Source: an uncultured Rhodospirillaceae bacterium (GTDB taxonomy: Bacteria; Pseudomonadota; Alphaproteobacteria; Azospirillales; Azospirillaceae). From it: 64,000 nt of DNA. Numbering within the stretch: the stretch's first letter is position 1; every line of letters starts with the position of its first letter. The DNA is taken from positions 169,101 through 233,100 of the forward strand of contig CALBDS010000042.1 of assembly GCA_937927415.1 (NCBI GenBank), read 5' to 3'. Made by a program: the position numbers and the translations under genes. Shown piece after piece: positions 51,672 through 60,104 of the stretch. Under the pieces are notes generated by a model. That model searched no databases, was not told where the DNA came from, and was given only the letters and a program-made list of their open reading frames with translations.

Positions 51672-52244
51672 GCGCAGCCGGCGCAACTCCACCAGCCCGG
51701 CGGCGGCCCGCCCCGCCGCCTCGAACCACACGGGATCCCGGTGCAGGAGGGAGGCGGAAAAGGCACCGTCGAGCAACAGCAGGATCTCGCGGGCCAGCGC
51801 CTCCGCATCGTCCAGCCCGGCGGCGCGGATTTCCCCCTCCAGCCATGCGGCGAAGCCGTTCTTGTGGCGGGCGCCGATGCGCACCGCCGGATGGCCGGGC
51901 ATGGCCGCCAACTCGGCGGTGGTGCGCAGGAAGCCGCAGCCCTTCCATTTCGGATGGCGGGCCACGCGGGCCAGTTCGCCGAAGACCGCGGCGATCTTGT
52001 CGCCCAGACCGCCGTCGGCCTGATCGAACCAGCGGGCCATCTGTTTCAGATTGGGCTGGTCGCGGGCGTCGAGATAGGCGGCGATCAGGTCGTCCTTGCT
52101 CTGGAAATGATAGTAGAGCGTGCGCTTGGTCACGCCGGTCTTTTCGGCCACGGCGTCCATGCTCACCCGCCCGATCCCCTCGGCGTAGAAGAGCTTGGAG
52201 GCGGCGGCGACGATGCGGTCGCGGGTGTCGGTCGGACGGGTCAT
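51639..52244 (-). CDS. TetR/AcrR-family regulator
   Basis: 201 residues. HTH near residues 10-55 (IVAAASKLFYAEGIGRVSMD, TGVTKRTLYYHFQSKDDLIA). Divergent from the crotonase gene and likely its repressor. C-terminus overlaps cobA by 33 bp in opposite orientation. Confidence 0.9.
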   Translation of the reverse strand: MTRPTDTRDRIVAAASKLFYAEGIGRVSMDAVAEKTGVTKRTLYYHFQSKDDLIAAYLDARDQPNLKQMARWFDQADGGLGDKIAAVFGELARVARHPKWKGCGFLRTTAELAAMPGHPAVRIGARHKNGFAAWLEGEIRAAGLDDAEALAREILLLLDGAFSASLLHRDPVWFEAAGRAAAGLVELRRLRSAGDGNRNRD

Positions 52245-52253
52245 GGGCCATTA

Positions 52254-52276
52254 AGTATACCGTACAGTGAGTATAC
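52254..52276. promoter_or_regulatory. Paired GTATAC motif, putative TetR operator
   Basis: AGTATAC at 52254-52260 and 52270-52276 (GTATAC is itself a palindrome; arms TATAC and GTATA flank a 10-bp spacer), lying between the divergent TetR and crotonase starts. Symmetry and position fit an operator overlapping both promoters. Confidence 0.6.
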
Positions 52277-52331
52277 ACAAGCCCCGCCCGGCCCCATCCT
52301 CCGTTCATTCCCACGAACGGAGGAAACACCG

Positions 52332-53153
52332 ATGGAACAGACGGTTCTGATGCGGATCGACGGGGCGGTGGCGACGCTGACCCTCAACCGCCCGCACAAG
52401 CTGAACGCCCTGAATTACGAAATGATCGACGCGCTGCTGGCCCTCCTCGACGCCATCGAGAGCGACGACGGGGTGCGCGGGGTGATCCTGACCGGGGCGG
52501 GCGAGCGCGCCTTTTCCGCCGGGGGCGACATCCCGCAATTCTCCCGATCGGTGGCCGACGGGGCCGACACGGCGCTGCGCGATTTCGTCGCCCGCGGCCA
52601 GCGGCTGACCGCCCGGATCGAGGCGTTCCGCAAGCCCATCGTGGCGGCGGTCAACGGCCTGGCCTATGGCGGTGGCTGCGAGGTGACGGAGGCGGCACCG
52701 CTGGCGGTGGCCAGCGACCGCGCGCTGTTCGCCAAGCCGGAAATCAAGCTCGGCATGCCCCCCACCTTCGGCGGCACCCAGCGCCTGCCGCGTCTGGCCG
52801 GGCGCAAGCGGGCGATGCAGCTTCTGCTGACCGGCGAAAGCTTTCCGGCGGTGCGGGCGCTGGAACTGGGCCTCGTCAACGCGGTGGTGCCGCACGACGA
52901 CCTGCTGGCGGCGGCGCGCGACCTGCTGGAACGGATCCTCGTGCATTCGCCGCTGGCGGTGGCGACCATCCTGACGGCGGTGACGCGGGGGATCAACCTG
53001 CCCATCGCCGAAGGGTTGCTGGTGGAAGCCGAACAGTTCGCCCGCATGGCCCCCACCGCCGACCTGCGCGAAGGGCTGGACGCCTGGATCGCCCGCCGCC
53101 CCGCGGATTACCGCGGATCGTGGTTCGCCAGCGCGAAGGAGGTGCCGGCATGA
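52332..53153 (+). CDS. Enoyl-CoA hydratase/isomerase family protein
   Basis: 273 residues, ATG 52332 (a GGAGGAAA precedes it). Crotonase fold with oxyanion-hole GGDIPQF and NGLAYGGGCEV, and the two catalytic glutamates in GGCE and AKPEIKLGMP. Likely acts on an unsaturated or aromatic-derived acyl-CoA. DUF1330 gene follows with a 4-bp overlap; TetR is divergent. Confidence 0.9.
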   Translation: MEQTVLMRIDGAVATLTLNRPHKLNALNYEMIDALLALLDAIESDDGVRGVILTGAGERAFSAGGDIPQFSRSVADGADTALRDFVARGQRLTARIEAFRKPIVAAVNGLAYGGGCEVTEAAPLAVASDRALFAKPEIKLGMPPTFGGTQRLPRLAGRKRAMQLLLTGESFPAVRALELGLVNAVVPHDDLLAAARDLLERILVHSPLAVATILTAVTRGINLPIAEGLLVEAEQFARMAPTADLREGLDAWIARRPADYRGSWFASAKEVPA

Positions 53154-53569
53154 CCGGATACACCGGCTTTTCCAAAGAGGATTTCGCCGCCTTCCGCGCC
53201 GACGACCGGCCGGGGCCGGTCCATATGCTGAACCTGATCCGTCTGCGCGAACAGGCCGTTTATGAGGACGGACGGCAGGCCACGGGGCTGGAGGCCTATG
53301 GCACCTATGGCCGCCTGAGCGCCCCGGTTCTGGCCCGGCTGGGTGGGCGGATCGTGTGGCGAGGCGGTTTCGAGCTTGCCCTGATCGGCCCGCCCGGTGA
53401 GCGGTGGGACATCGCCTTCATCGCCGAATACCCCACCCCGGCGGCGTTCGTGGCGATGGTCCGCGACCCGGACTACCGCGCGGCGATGGTGCACCGGCAG
53501 GCCGGCGTCGCCGACAGCCGGCTGGTGCGGTTCTCGGCCCAGCCGCCGGGGAACGGGTTCGCCGGGTGA
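53150..53569 (+). CDS. DUF1330-type protein
   Basis: 139 residues from ATG 53150 (AAGGAGG upstream). Pattern RPGPVHMLNLIRLREQAVYE and AFIAEYPTPAAFVAMVRDP with a ferredoxin-like fold of DUF1330/ABM-type domain. Coupled to the crotonase gene. Function unknown; possibly monooxygenase-like or regulatory. Confidence 0.75.
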   Translation: MTGYTGFSKEDFAAFRADDRPGPVHMLNLIRLREQAVYEDGRQATGLEAYGTYGRLSAPVLARLGGRIVWRGGFELALIGPPGERWDIAFIAEYPTPAAFVAMVRDPDYRAAMVHRQAGVADSRLVRFSAQPPGNGFAG

Positions 53570-53607
53570 GGGGAAGAAGGAAACGGCCCGGTCAGCCGGA
53601 ACCCCGG

Positions 53608-53976
53608 TCAGCCGGGCCGATCCGCCCCATCCCTGCGCAAATCATCGCCATGAAGCCGCATCCAGGCCGCGAGCGAATCCAGGGTGCCTTTCAGGCTGCG
53701 CCCAAGGTCGGTGACCTCGTATTCGACACGCGGCGGCATTTCCAGAAACGCCTGACGGCGCACCAGCCCGCGCTGTTCGAACAGGCGCAGTTGGCGCGTC
53801 AGTTCCTTTTGCGTGATCGGCGCCACAACCCGCTGCAGCTCCAGAAAGCGGATGGGCCGCCCGGTCACGATCAGGCGATAGAGGATCGGAATCGCCCACT
53901 TGCCGGAAATCAGGGTGACGAAATCGACCATCGGGCAACGCTCACCCTTCTGCGCTGCGTCTGCCGGATCGGTCAT
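53608..53976 (-). CDS. HxlR-family regulator
   Basis: 122 residues. Pattern typical of HxlR: GERCPMVDFVTLISGKWAIP, GRPIRFLELQRVVAPITQKE, LTRQLRLFEQRGLVRR and EMPPRVEYEVTDLG. Start chosen at ATG 53976 with GGAGAAAG nine bases upstream; a second ATG at 53991 is an alternative. Divergent from an SDR gene, its likely target. Confidence 0.9.
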   Translation of the reverse strand: MTDPADAAQKGERCPMVDFVTLISGKWAIPILYRLIVTGRPIRFLELQRVVAPITQKELTRQLRLFEQRGLVRRQAFLEMPPRVEYEVTDLGRSLKGTLDSLAAWMRLHGDDLRRDGADRPG

Positions 53977-54072
53977 CGCCGCTTTCTCCATGGTATCAAA
54001 AAGGTGCCTACTATACAAACGGTACCAAAGGAACGACAGTCTTCTTCGCATGGTCACGATAAGGAGACGAAC

Positions 54073-54822
54073 ATGGGACGCCTTGACGGAAAGCGCGCGC
54101 TGATTACCGGCGGCACCAGCGGCATCGGTCTTGAAACCGCCCGCCAGTTTCTGGCCGAGGGCGCACGGGTGGCGATCACCGGCCGCGATGCGGAACGGCT
54201 GGCCGAAGCGGCCCGCACTCTGGGCGGCGATGTGATCGCCATCCACAGCGACGCCGGCGATGCTGCCGGCCAGAGCGAGGTCGCGGACCGGCTTCAAGCC
54301 GCATGGAGCGGGTTGGATATCCTGTTCATCAACGCCGGCGACGTCACCCATCGCCCGCTGGACGGCTGGGACGAAGCGACGTGGGACCGGCTGATGGCAA
54401 CCAACCTGAAGGGACCGTTCTTCCTGGTTCAGGCGCTGCTGCCTCTGCTGCCGAACCCGTCGTCGATCATTCTCTGCGGTTCGGTCAGCGCCCGCATCGG
54501 GCTGCCGCAAAGCAGCGCCTATGCCGCCAGCAAGGCGGGGCTTCTGTCGCTGGCGCGCACGCTGTCGGGTGAGTTGATCGGCCGCGGCATCCGCGTGAAC
54601 GGCCTCAGCCCCGGCCCGACCGCGACACCGGCCTTGAGCAAGCTGGGATTGTCCGAGGAGGAAGAAGCCAAGATGCGCCGGGAGATCAGCGCCCTTGTCC
54701 CGCTCGGCCGGCTGGGCCGGGATTGGGAGTTGGCGAAAGCGGCGGTGTTTCTGGCATCCGACGAATCCGCCTTCATGATCGGCAGCGAACTGCTGGTCGA
54801 TGGCGGTGTCGGCAACCTTTAA
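54073..54822 (+). CDS. Short-chain dehydrogenase/reductase
   Basis: 249 residues, AAGGAG at 54061-54066. Classical SDR: TGGTSGIG cofactor loop near residue 11, NAG near 89, catalytic SxxxxxxxxxxSSAYAASK with Tyr-Lys near 152, and SPGPTATPAL. Substrate unknown. The divergent HxlR regulator suggests induction by an electrophile or aldehyde, inferred only. 3' end overlaps the convergent gene at 54819 by 4 bp. Confidence 0.92.
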   Translation: MGRLDGKRALITGGTSGIGLETARQFLAEGARVAITGRDAERLAEAARTLGGDVIAIHSDAGDAAGQSEVADRLQAAWSGLDILFINAGDVTHRPLDGWDEATWDRLMATNLKGPFFLVQALLPLLPNPSSIILCGSVSARIGLPQSSAYAASKAGLLSLARTLSGELIGRGIRVNGLSPGPTATPALSKLGLSEEEEAKMRREISALVPLGRLGRDWELAKAAVFLASDESAFMIGSELLVDGGVGNL

Positions 54823-55151
54823 CCGAACGTCCCCAACAGCCACTCTCCCCCCAGCAGCGCCGCCGCCACTGCGTCCACGCCGTCCCAGTCCAGCGCATGT
54901 TCCGCCGGGCCAAGGGCGAGCGTCACGCCGTCGAACCACACAGTGGCGGTTACCGCGTGGTCGCTGGCGATGGGGCTGAGGTAGATGGTGCGTTCGCGGC
55001 TGCGCCCGTCGCGCACCGCGGACAGCGCGCGGGCGATGGTCGCCGCCTCGTCCCGCGTCAGCAGCGCCGACGCCCCGCCGGGCAGCGACAGCCGGACCAT
55101 CGCGCCCAGAAAACGGTGCTGCGCGGCGGCAATGGTGATGGAGTCGGCCAT
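54819..55151 (-). CDS. Hypothetical protein
   Basis: 110 residues from ATG 55151. Predicted alternating beta/alpha segments (AAAQHRFLGAMVRLSLPGGA, YLSPIASDHAVTATVWFDG), no signal peptide. I do not recognise the family. Convergent with the SDR; the upstream spacer to 55300 is AT-rich. Confidence 0.6.
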   Translation of the reverse strand: MADSITIAAAQHRFLGAMVRLSLPGGASALLTRDEAATIARALSAVRDGRSRERTIYLSPIASDHAVTATVWFDGVTLALGPAEHALDWDGVDAVAAALLGGEWLLGTFG

Positions 55152-55318
55152 GAATCCCACACCCAACATACAATTTGCTTGCCAAGCAATTCGTTATGGT
55201 AGCAGGATCGTTTGCGCAACGCAACATAGTTTAGAATAGTTATAAATTACTGGCGCTGCATCCTGGTCCGCGTTAGCCTTCTCCCAAAGACCACACCCTC
55301 TTTGTGGAGATTGGCCCC

Positions 55319-55651
55319 ATGTCCTACGACCTTCCCCAAGTCTACAAATACCATGTGTTCTGCTGCGCCCAGCAGCGCCCGCCCGGCCATCCCCGCGGTT
55401 CCTGCGCCGCCCAGGGGGCGCATCCGCTGTGGGAGCGGCTGGGGCAGAAGCTCCAGGCGCAGCAACTGCTGCACGTCGGCATGGCCTGGACCGGGTGTCT
55501 GGGATTCTGTTCCGCCGGGCCGCTGATGGTGGTCTATCCCGAAGGCATCTGGTACCGTCCGCAAACGCCGGAGGACATTGACGAAATCGTCCAGTCCCAT
55601 TTCATCGGCGGCGAGCCGGTGGAGCGGCTCATCATGGTGCTGACCCGCTGA
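55319..55651 (+). CDS. Thioredoxin-like [2Fe-2S] ferredoxin
   Basis: 110 residues from ATG 55319. Thioredoxin-fold [2Fe-2S] ferredoxin motifs: HVFCCAQQRPPGHPRGSC near residue 15 and TGCLGFCSAGPLMVVYPEG near 60, plus the RPQTPEDIDEIVQSH tail. Electron carrier. It precedes an SagB-type oxidoreductase gene by 21 bp, probably a functional pair. Confidence 0.88.
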   Translation: MSYDLPQVYKYHVFCCAQQRPPGHPRGSCAAQGAHPLWERLGQKLQAQQLLHVGMAWTGCLGFCSAGPLMVVYPEGIWYRPQTPEDIDEIVQSHFIGGEPVERLIMVLTR

Positions 55652-55672
55652 CGGAAGGAGAGCCTGCGGATC

Positions 55673-57286
55673 ATGGGGTGGTCGGACGAAGGAATGCCGC
55701 GCGACATCCGCGCGTATCACCGCCGCACCAAGCACGCGGCGCACCGTTACGCCTTGGGTCCGGCCTTTCTCGACTGGACGTCCCAGCCCAACCCCTTCCG
55801 CCGGTTCGACGGGGCACGGTCCGTTCCCCTGCCGTTGGGTACGGACCGCCCCACCCCGCCGTTCCACACGCTGGCCCGTCTTGACGGCGTGGCGGCGCAG
55901 CCGCTGAGCGCCGCCGCCATCGGCCTGTTCCTGGAACTGGCGCTCGGCGTGTCGGCGTGGAAGGCGGTGGACGGCGCCCAATGGGCGGTTCGCAACAACC
56001 CGTCCAGCGGCAACCTTCACCCCACCGAAGGCTATGCGCTGCTGCCGCCGGTGGACGGCATCGGCGATGCCCCGGCCCTTTACCACTACGCCCCCGCCGA
56101 CCACGCGCTGGAGGAACGCTGCCGCCTGGACCGCTTCCCCGCCCTGCCGGACGGGGGTTTCCTGGTCGCCCTGTCCTCGGTCGCGTGGCGGGAGGCGTGG
56201 AAGTACGGCGAGCGGGCCTTCCGCTACTGCCAGCACGATGTCGGCCATGCGGTGGGGGCATTGTCCTACGCCGCCGCCTGTCTGGGGTGGCGGGTGACGG
56301 TGCAGGCGCGGCCCGGTGACGCCGCGGTCGAGCGGCTGCTGGGCCTGGACCGTGAAGACGCCTGGCACCGCCACGAACAGGAGCACCCCGACCTGCTGGC
56401 GGTGGTAGCACCGGAGCCTGTGGACTCCGTGGCCCTGGGCGGGCTGAACGGCCAGTGGTCCGGCACCGCCAACCGGCTGAGCGAGGATCATGATCCCTGG
56501 CCGGCGGTCGATCTCGCCGCCCGCTACAGCTACAAGACCGACAACCCGCCGGTCCCCACCGACGACGGCGCGGTGACGGCCCCGGCCTTTCCGGCGGCGG
56601 ACGCCCCGGCGGGCACGGTGATCCGCCGACGGCGCAGCGCGGTGCGCATGGACGGGACCACGCCGCTGGAACGCGCGGCGTTCTTCCGCATCCTGGCCGC
56701 CACCCTGCCCGACCGCACCCTTATTCCGTGGAGCGGCTTTCCCTGGCCGCCGCGGCTGGCGCTGTTCCTGTTCGTCCATCGGGTGACGGGGCTGGAGCCG
56801 GGGCTGTACGCCCTGATCCGCGATCCCGCCAGCCTGGAACGGCTACGCGCCGCCGCCAACCCGGCGTTCCTGTGGCAGCCGGTGGATGACTGCCCGCTGC
56901 CCCTGTTCCTGCTGCGCGCCGACACGGTGGAGCGCAACGCCGCGCAACTGTCCTGTCTGCAGGCCATCGCCGGCAAGGGGGCGTTCAGCCTGGGCATGGT
57001 CGCCGATTTCGACCGCACCTTGCGGGAAGAAGGCGATTGGGCCTATCGGCGGCTGTTCTGGGAGGCCGGGCTGATCGGCCAGATCCTGTATGTGGAAGCC
57101 ACCGCCGCCGGGGTGTCGGGCACCGGGCTGGGCTGTTTCTTCGATGACGGGGTTCACGACCTGCTGGGCCTGACCGCCGCCACGCAAGAGGCGATGGAGT
57201 GGCAGAGCCTCTATCACTTCACCGTCGGCACGGCGGTGGAGGATGAGCGGGTGCTCACCCTCCCTGCCTATCCACCGGACCGTTAA
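55673..57286 (+). CDS. SagB/ThcOx-type flavin oxidoreductase with two nitroreductase domains
   Basis: 537 residues. Two nitroreductase-like halves: the first with RNNPSSGNLHPTEGYAL near residue 105 and ERAFRYCQHDVGHAVGALSY; the second with RRRRSAVRMDGTTPLERAAF near residue 320 and FWEAGLIGQILYVEATAAGVSG near residue 460. FMN-dependent. SagB-like proteins oxidise azoline rings in peptide biosynthesis, but there is no cyclodehydratase gene here, so a different substrate is likely. The upstream ferredoxin probably supplies or accepts electrons. Overlaps the fruA stop by 4 bp. Confidence 0.85.
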   Translation: MGWSDEGMPRDIRAYHRRTKHAAHRYALGPAFLDWTSQPNPFRRFDGARSVPLPLGTDRPTPPFHTLARLDGVAAQPLSAAAIGLFLELALGVSAWKAVDGAQWAVRNNPSSGNLHPTEGYALLPPVDGIGDAPALYHYAPADHALEERCRLDRFPALPDGGFLVALSSVAWREAWKYGERAFRYCQHDVGHAVGALSYAAACLGWRVTVQARPGDAAVERLLGLDREDAWHRHEQEHPDLLAVVAPEPVDSVALGGLNGQWSGTANRLSEDHDPWPAVDLAARYSYKTDNPPVPTDDGAVTAPAFPAADAPAGTVIRRRRSAVRMDGTTPLERAAFFRILAATLPDRTLIPWSGFPWPPRLALFLFVHRVTGLEPGLYALIRDPASLERLRAAANPAFLWQPVDDCPLPLFLLRADTVERNAAQLSCLQAIAGKGAFSLGMVADFDRTLREEGDWAYRRLFWEAGLIGQILYVEATAAGVSGTGLGCFFDDGVHDLLGLTAATQEAMEWQSLYHFTVGTAVEDERVLTLPAYPPDR

Positions 57287-59088
57287 ACGGCGGAACCGTT
57301 CGTCACGGCAAGGGGCTTCTTCAGCACCGCCAGCCCCAGGGTGGTGACCAGGGTTCCGGCCAGGATGGCGGCCATATAGGGCAGCAGCGGCGCCACGGCG
57401 TTGGGGATCGCCAGCACGAACACCCCGCCGTGCGGCGCGTGCAGCACGCAGCCGAACCACATGGACAACGCCCCCGCCACCGCCGAGCCGACCATCATCG
57501 CCGGGATCACCCGCAACGGATCCTTGGCGGCGAAGGGAATGGCGCCTTCGGTGATGAAGGCCAGACCCAGCACGGCGGCGGCCTTGCCCGCTTCGCGCTC
57601 CTGTTCGGTGAAGCGGTTGCGCACCAGCACCGTGGCCAGGGCCAGACCCAGCGGCGGGGTCATGCCCGCGGCCATGATCGCCGCCATGGGCGTGTGCGCG
57701 TCCGACGCCAGCAGCCCGACGCCGAAGGTATAGGCCGCTTTGTTCACCGGCCCGCCCATGTCGAAGGCCATCATCGCCCCCAGCAGCGCGCCCAGCGCCA
57801 CGGCGTTGGTGGTGCCCATGCTCTTCAGGAAATCGGTCAGCGCCGCCATCACCGCCGCGACCGGCCCGCCGACGACGTAGATCATCAGCAGCCCCACCGC
57901 CAGCGTCGCCAGCAGCGGAATGATGAGGACGGGCTTCAACCCCTCCAGAGTGGCCGGCAGCCGGATGTTTTCCCGCAGCCACAAGGCGCTGTACCCGGCC
58001 AGGAAACCGGCGGCGATGCCGCCCAGGAACCCCGCCCCCACCTTGGCCGCCAGCATGCCGCCGATCAGGCCGGGGGCCAGCCCCGGACGGTCGGCTATGG
58101 AAAAGGCGATGTAGCCGGCCAGCACCGGCACCATCAGGGCAAAGGCGGATTCGCCGCCGATCTGCATCAGGGCCGCGGGGAAAGTGCCGGGCTGCTTGAA
58201 CGCCTCGATCCCGAACACGAACGACAGCGCGATGATGAGGCCGCCCGCCACCACCAGCGGCAGCATGAAGGACACGCCGGTCAGAAGGTGTTTGTAGGGT
58301 CCGGCCTGCCCCTCCTTCTGCCGGGCCTTGGCGCGGGCCACGTCGGCGGCGTAATCCGCCTTGACCGCCCCCGATCCGGCGGCGGGCGGCGGCAGGGCCA
58401 GCGCCTCGTCGATCACCCGGTCGGGGTGTTTGAGTGCGTCGCCGACGCCGGTCTGCAGCAGGCGCTTGCCGGCGAAACGGCCGGTGTCCACATGGGTGTC
58501 GGCACCGATGATGACGGCATCGGCGCGCGCGATGTCCGCGGGGTCCAGGGTGTTCTTCGCCCCCACCGACCCTTGTGTTTCCACACGGATCTCGAAGCCG
58601 CGGGCCTTGGCGGCGCGGGTCAGGGCTTCCGCCGCCATGAAGGTGTGGGCGATGCCGGTGGGACAGGCCGTCACCGCTACCAGCAGCGGCGGGGCGGATG
58701 GCGCCGCCGGGGCGACGGGCGGTTCGGCGGAAACGGGTCTGGACGGCGCGTGCCGGCCCTCCCCACCCGTGGCGGATGCAACGCCGGCGGCCTCTTCGGC
58801 GCGGGCCAGGATGGCCGCGGTGTCGCGGATGGCCTGGGCGGTGGAGGTGCGGACCACGGGCTTGCCCCGGAACCGGCCCTCGTCGGCGGCGATGTCGGTG
58901 GCCAGGATCACCGCATCGGCGGCGGCGATATCGGCGTCGGACAATTCCTGGCGCACGCCGTCGGCGCCGCGGGTTTCGATGCGGATGGTGTGCCCGCGCA
59001 GCCGGGCGACACGGTTCAGGGCCTCAGCCGCCATGACGGTGTGGGCGATGCCGGTGGGACAGGCGGTGACAGCGACCAGACGGGCCAT
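57283..59088 (-). CDS. fruA: PTS fructose transporter subunit IIB'BC
   Basis: 601 residues. Two tandem IIB domains, each with the active-site motif AVTACPTGIAHT (Cys 10 and Cys 142), a Pro-rich linker, and a IIC domain from ~235 with about nine spans (VSFMLPLVVAGGLIIALSFV, GPVNKAAYTFGVGLL, and the FITEGAIPFAAKDP loop). Imports and phosphorylates fructose to fructose-1-phosphate. In E. coli FruA the first IIB domain lacks this Cys motif; here both carry it. Last gene of the minus-strand fru operon. Confidence 0.95.
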   Translation of the reverse strand: MARLVAVTACPTGIAHTVMAAEALNRVARLRGHTIRIETRGADGVRQELSDADIAAADAVILATDIAADEGRFRGKPVVRTSTAQAIRDTAAILARAEEAAGVASATGGEGRHAPSRPVSAEPPVAPAAPSAPPLLVAVTACPTGIAHTFMAAEALTRAAKARGFEIRVETQGSVGAKNTLDPADIARADAVIIGADTHVDTGRFAGKRLLQTGVGDALKHPDRVIDEALALPPPAAGSGAVKADYAADVARAKARQKEGQAGPYKHLLTGVSFMLPLVVAGGLIIALSFVFGIEAFKQPGTFPAALMQIGGESAFALMVPVLAGYIAFSIADRPGLAPGLIGGMLAAKVGAGFLGGIAAGFLAGYSALWLRENIRLPATLEGLKPVLIIPLLATLAVGLLMIYVVGGPVAAVMAALTDFLKSMGTTNAVALGALLGAMMAFDMGGPVNKAAYTFGVGLLASDAHTPMAAIMAAGMTPPLGLALATVLVRNRFTEQEREAGKAAAVLGLAFITEGAIPFAAKDPLRVIPAMMVGSAVAGALSMWFGCVLHAPHGGVFVLAIPNAVAPLLPYMAAILAGTLVTTLGLAVLKKPLAVTNGSAV

Positions 59089-59135
59089 GGAAAACCTCCC
59101 TTATTCTTGCTTGTTCCGGTGTGGGCGGCGGGACC

Positions 59136-60104
59136 TCAGCCGGCAGCGGTCAGCCAGTGAATCGCGGTGGCGCGGGCCAGCTCGTCCAGACGGGCGGGCG
59201 GCGGCAGCGACGGCCCCAGAACCGCCAGCGTTCCGGCGGCAAAGGCGGTGCCGCGGCGGGCACACTCCTCCAGCCCCGCCCCGCGGCACCAGGCCGACAG
59301 CACCCCGGCGACCATGGCGTCGCCGGCCCCGACCGTGCTCGCCACCTCCACCGCCGGGGGGGTGGCTTTCAGCGCCCCTTCGGCGCCGACGAAGACCGCG
59401 CCCTCGGCCCCCAGCGACACCACCACCAGCGTGATGCCGGTGCGGTGCAGGTCGGTGGCCGCGGCCACCACGGCGGCGGTGTCGGGCAGCGGACGGCCCA
59501 GATGCTCGGACAGTTCGTGGACGTTGGGCTTGACCATGCCGGGGCGGGCGGCCAGCGCATGGGCCAGCGGCGGCCCGCTGGTGTCCACCGCGGCAAAGGC
59601 CCCGGCGGCCTGCACCCGTGGCACCAGGGCACCATAGACATCCGCCGGCACCCCCGCGGGCAGGCTGCCCGCCATCACCACGCACCCGGCCTGTGCGGCC
59701 AACTCCTCCACCGCCGCGGTCAGCCGCGACAGCGCGTCGGGCGGCACCGTCAGCCCCGGCAGGTTGATATCGGTCACCGCCCCCGTGGTGCGATCCACCA
59801 GCTTCACATTGGTGCGCACCGCACCGGGCAGGCGGATGCAGCGGTCGGCAATGCCCCGCTCGTGGAACAGGCCGGTGAAAACGGCATCGTTCTCATGCCC
59901 CAGAAAGCCGGTTGCCGTGATCGGGCCGTCCCCCGCCGACGCCAGCAGGGCGGCGACGTTGACGCCCTTGCCCCCGGCGGTGCGGGTTTCCGACAGCACA
60001 CGGTTGACCGCACCGGGGGTAAAACCGGGACAGTCCAGGGTCTGGTCGATGGCGGCATTGAGGGTGACGGTGACCACCCCCGGACGCAGAGGGGCGCGGG
60101 TCAT
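59136..60104 (-). CDS. fruK: 1-phosphofructokinase
   Basis: 322 residues. PfkB family: TLNAAIDQTLDCPGF start, GGKGVNVAALLASAGDG near residue 40, and STVGAGDAMVAGVLSAW with the catalytic Asp near residue 258. Converts fructose-1-phosphate to fructose-1,6-bisphosphate. It overlaps fruB by 4 bp and precedes fruA by 47 bp. Confidence 0.95.
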   Translation of the reverse strand: MTRAPLRPGVVTVTLNAAIDQTLDCPGFTPGAVNRVLSETRTAGGKGVNVAALLASAGDGPITATGFLGHENDAVFTGLFHERGIADRCIRLPGAVRTNVKLVDRTTGAVTDINLPGLTVPPDALSRLTAAVEELAAQAGCVVMAGSLPAGVPADVYGALVPRVQAAGAFAAVDTSGPPLAHALAARPGMVKPNVHELSEHLGRPLPDTAAVVAAATDLHRTGITLVVVSLGAEGAVFVGAEGALKATPPAVEVASTVGAGDAMVAGVLSAWCRGAGLEECARRGTAFAAGTLAVLGPSLPPPARLDELARATAIHWLTAAG

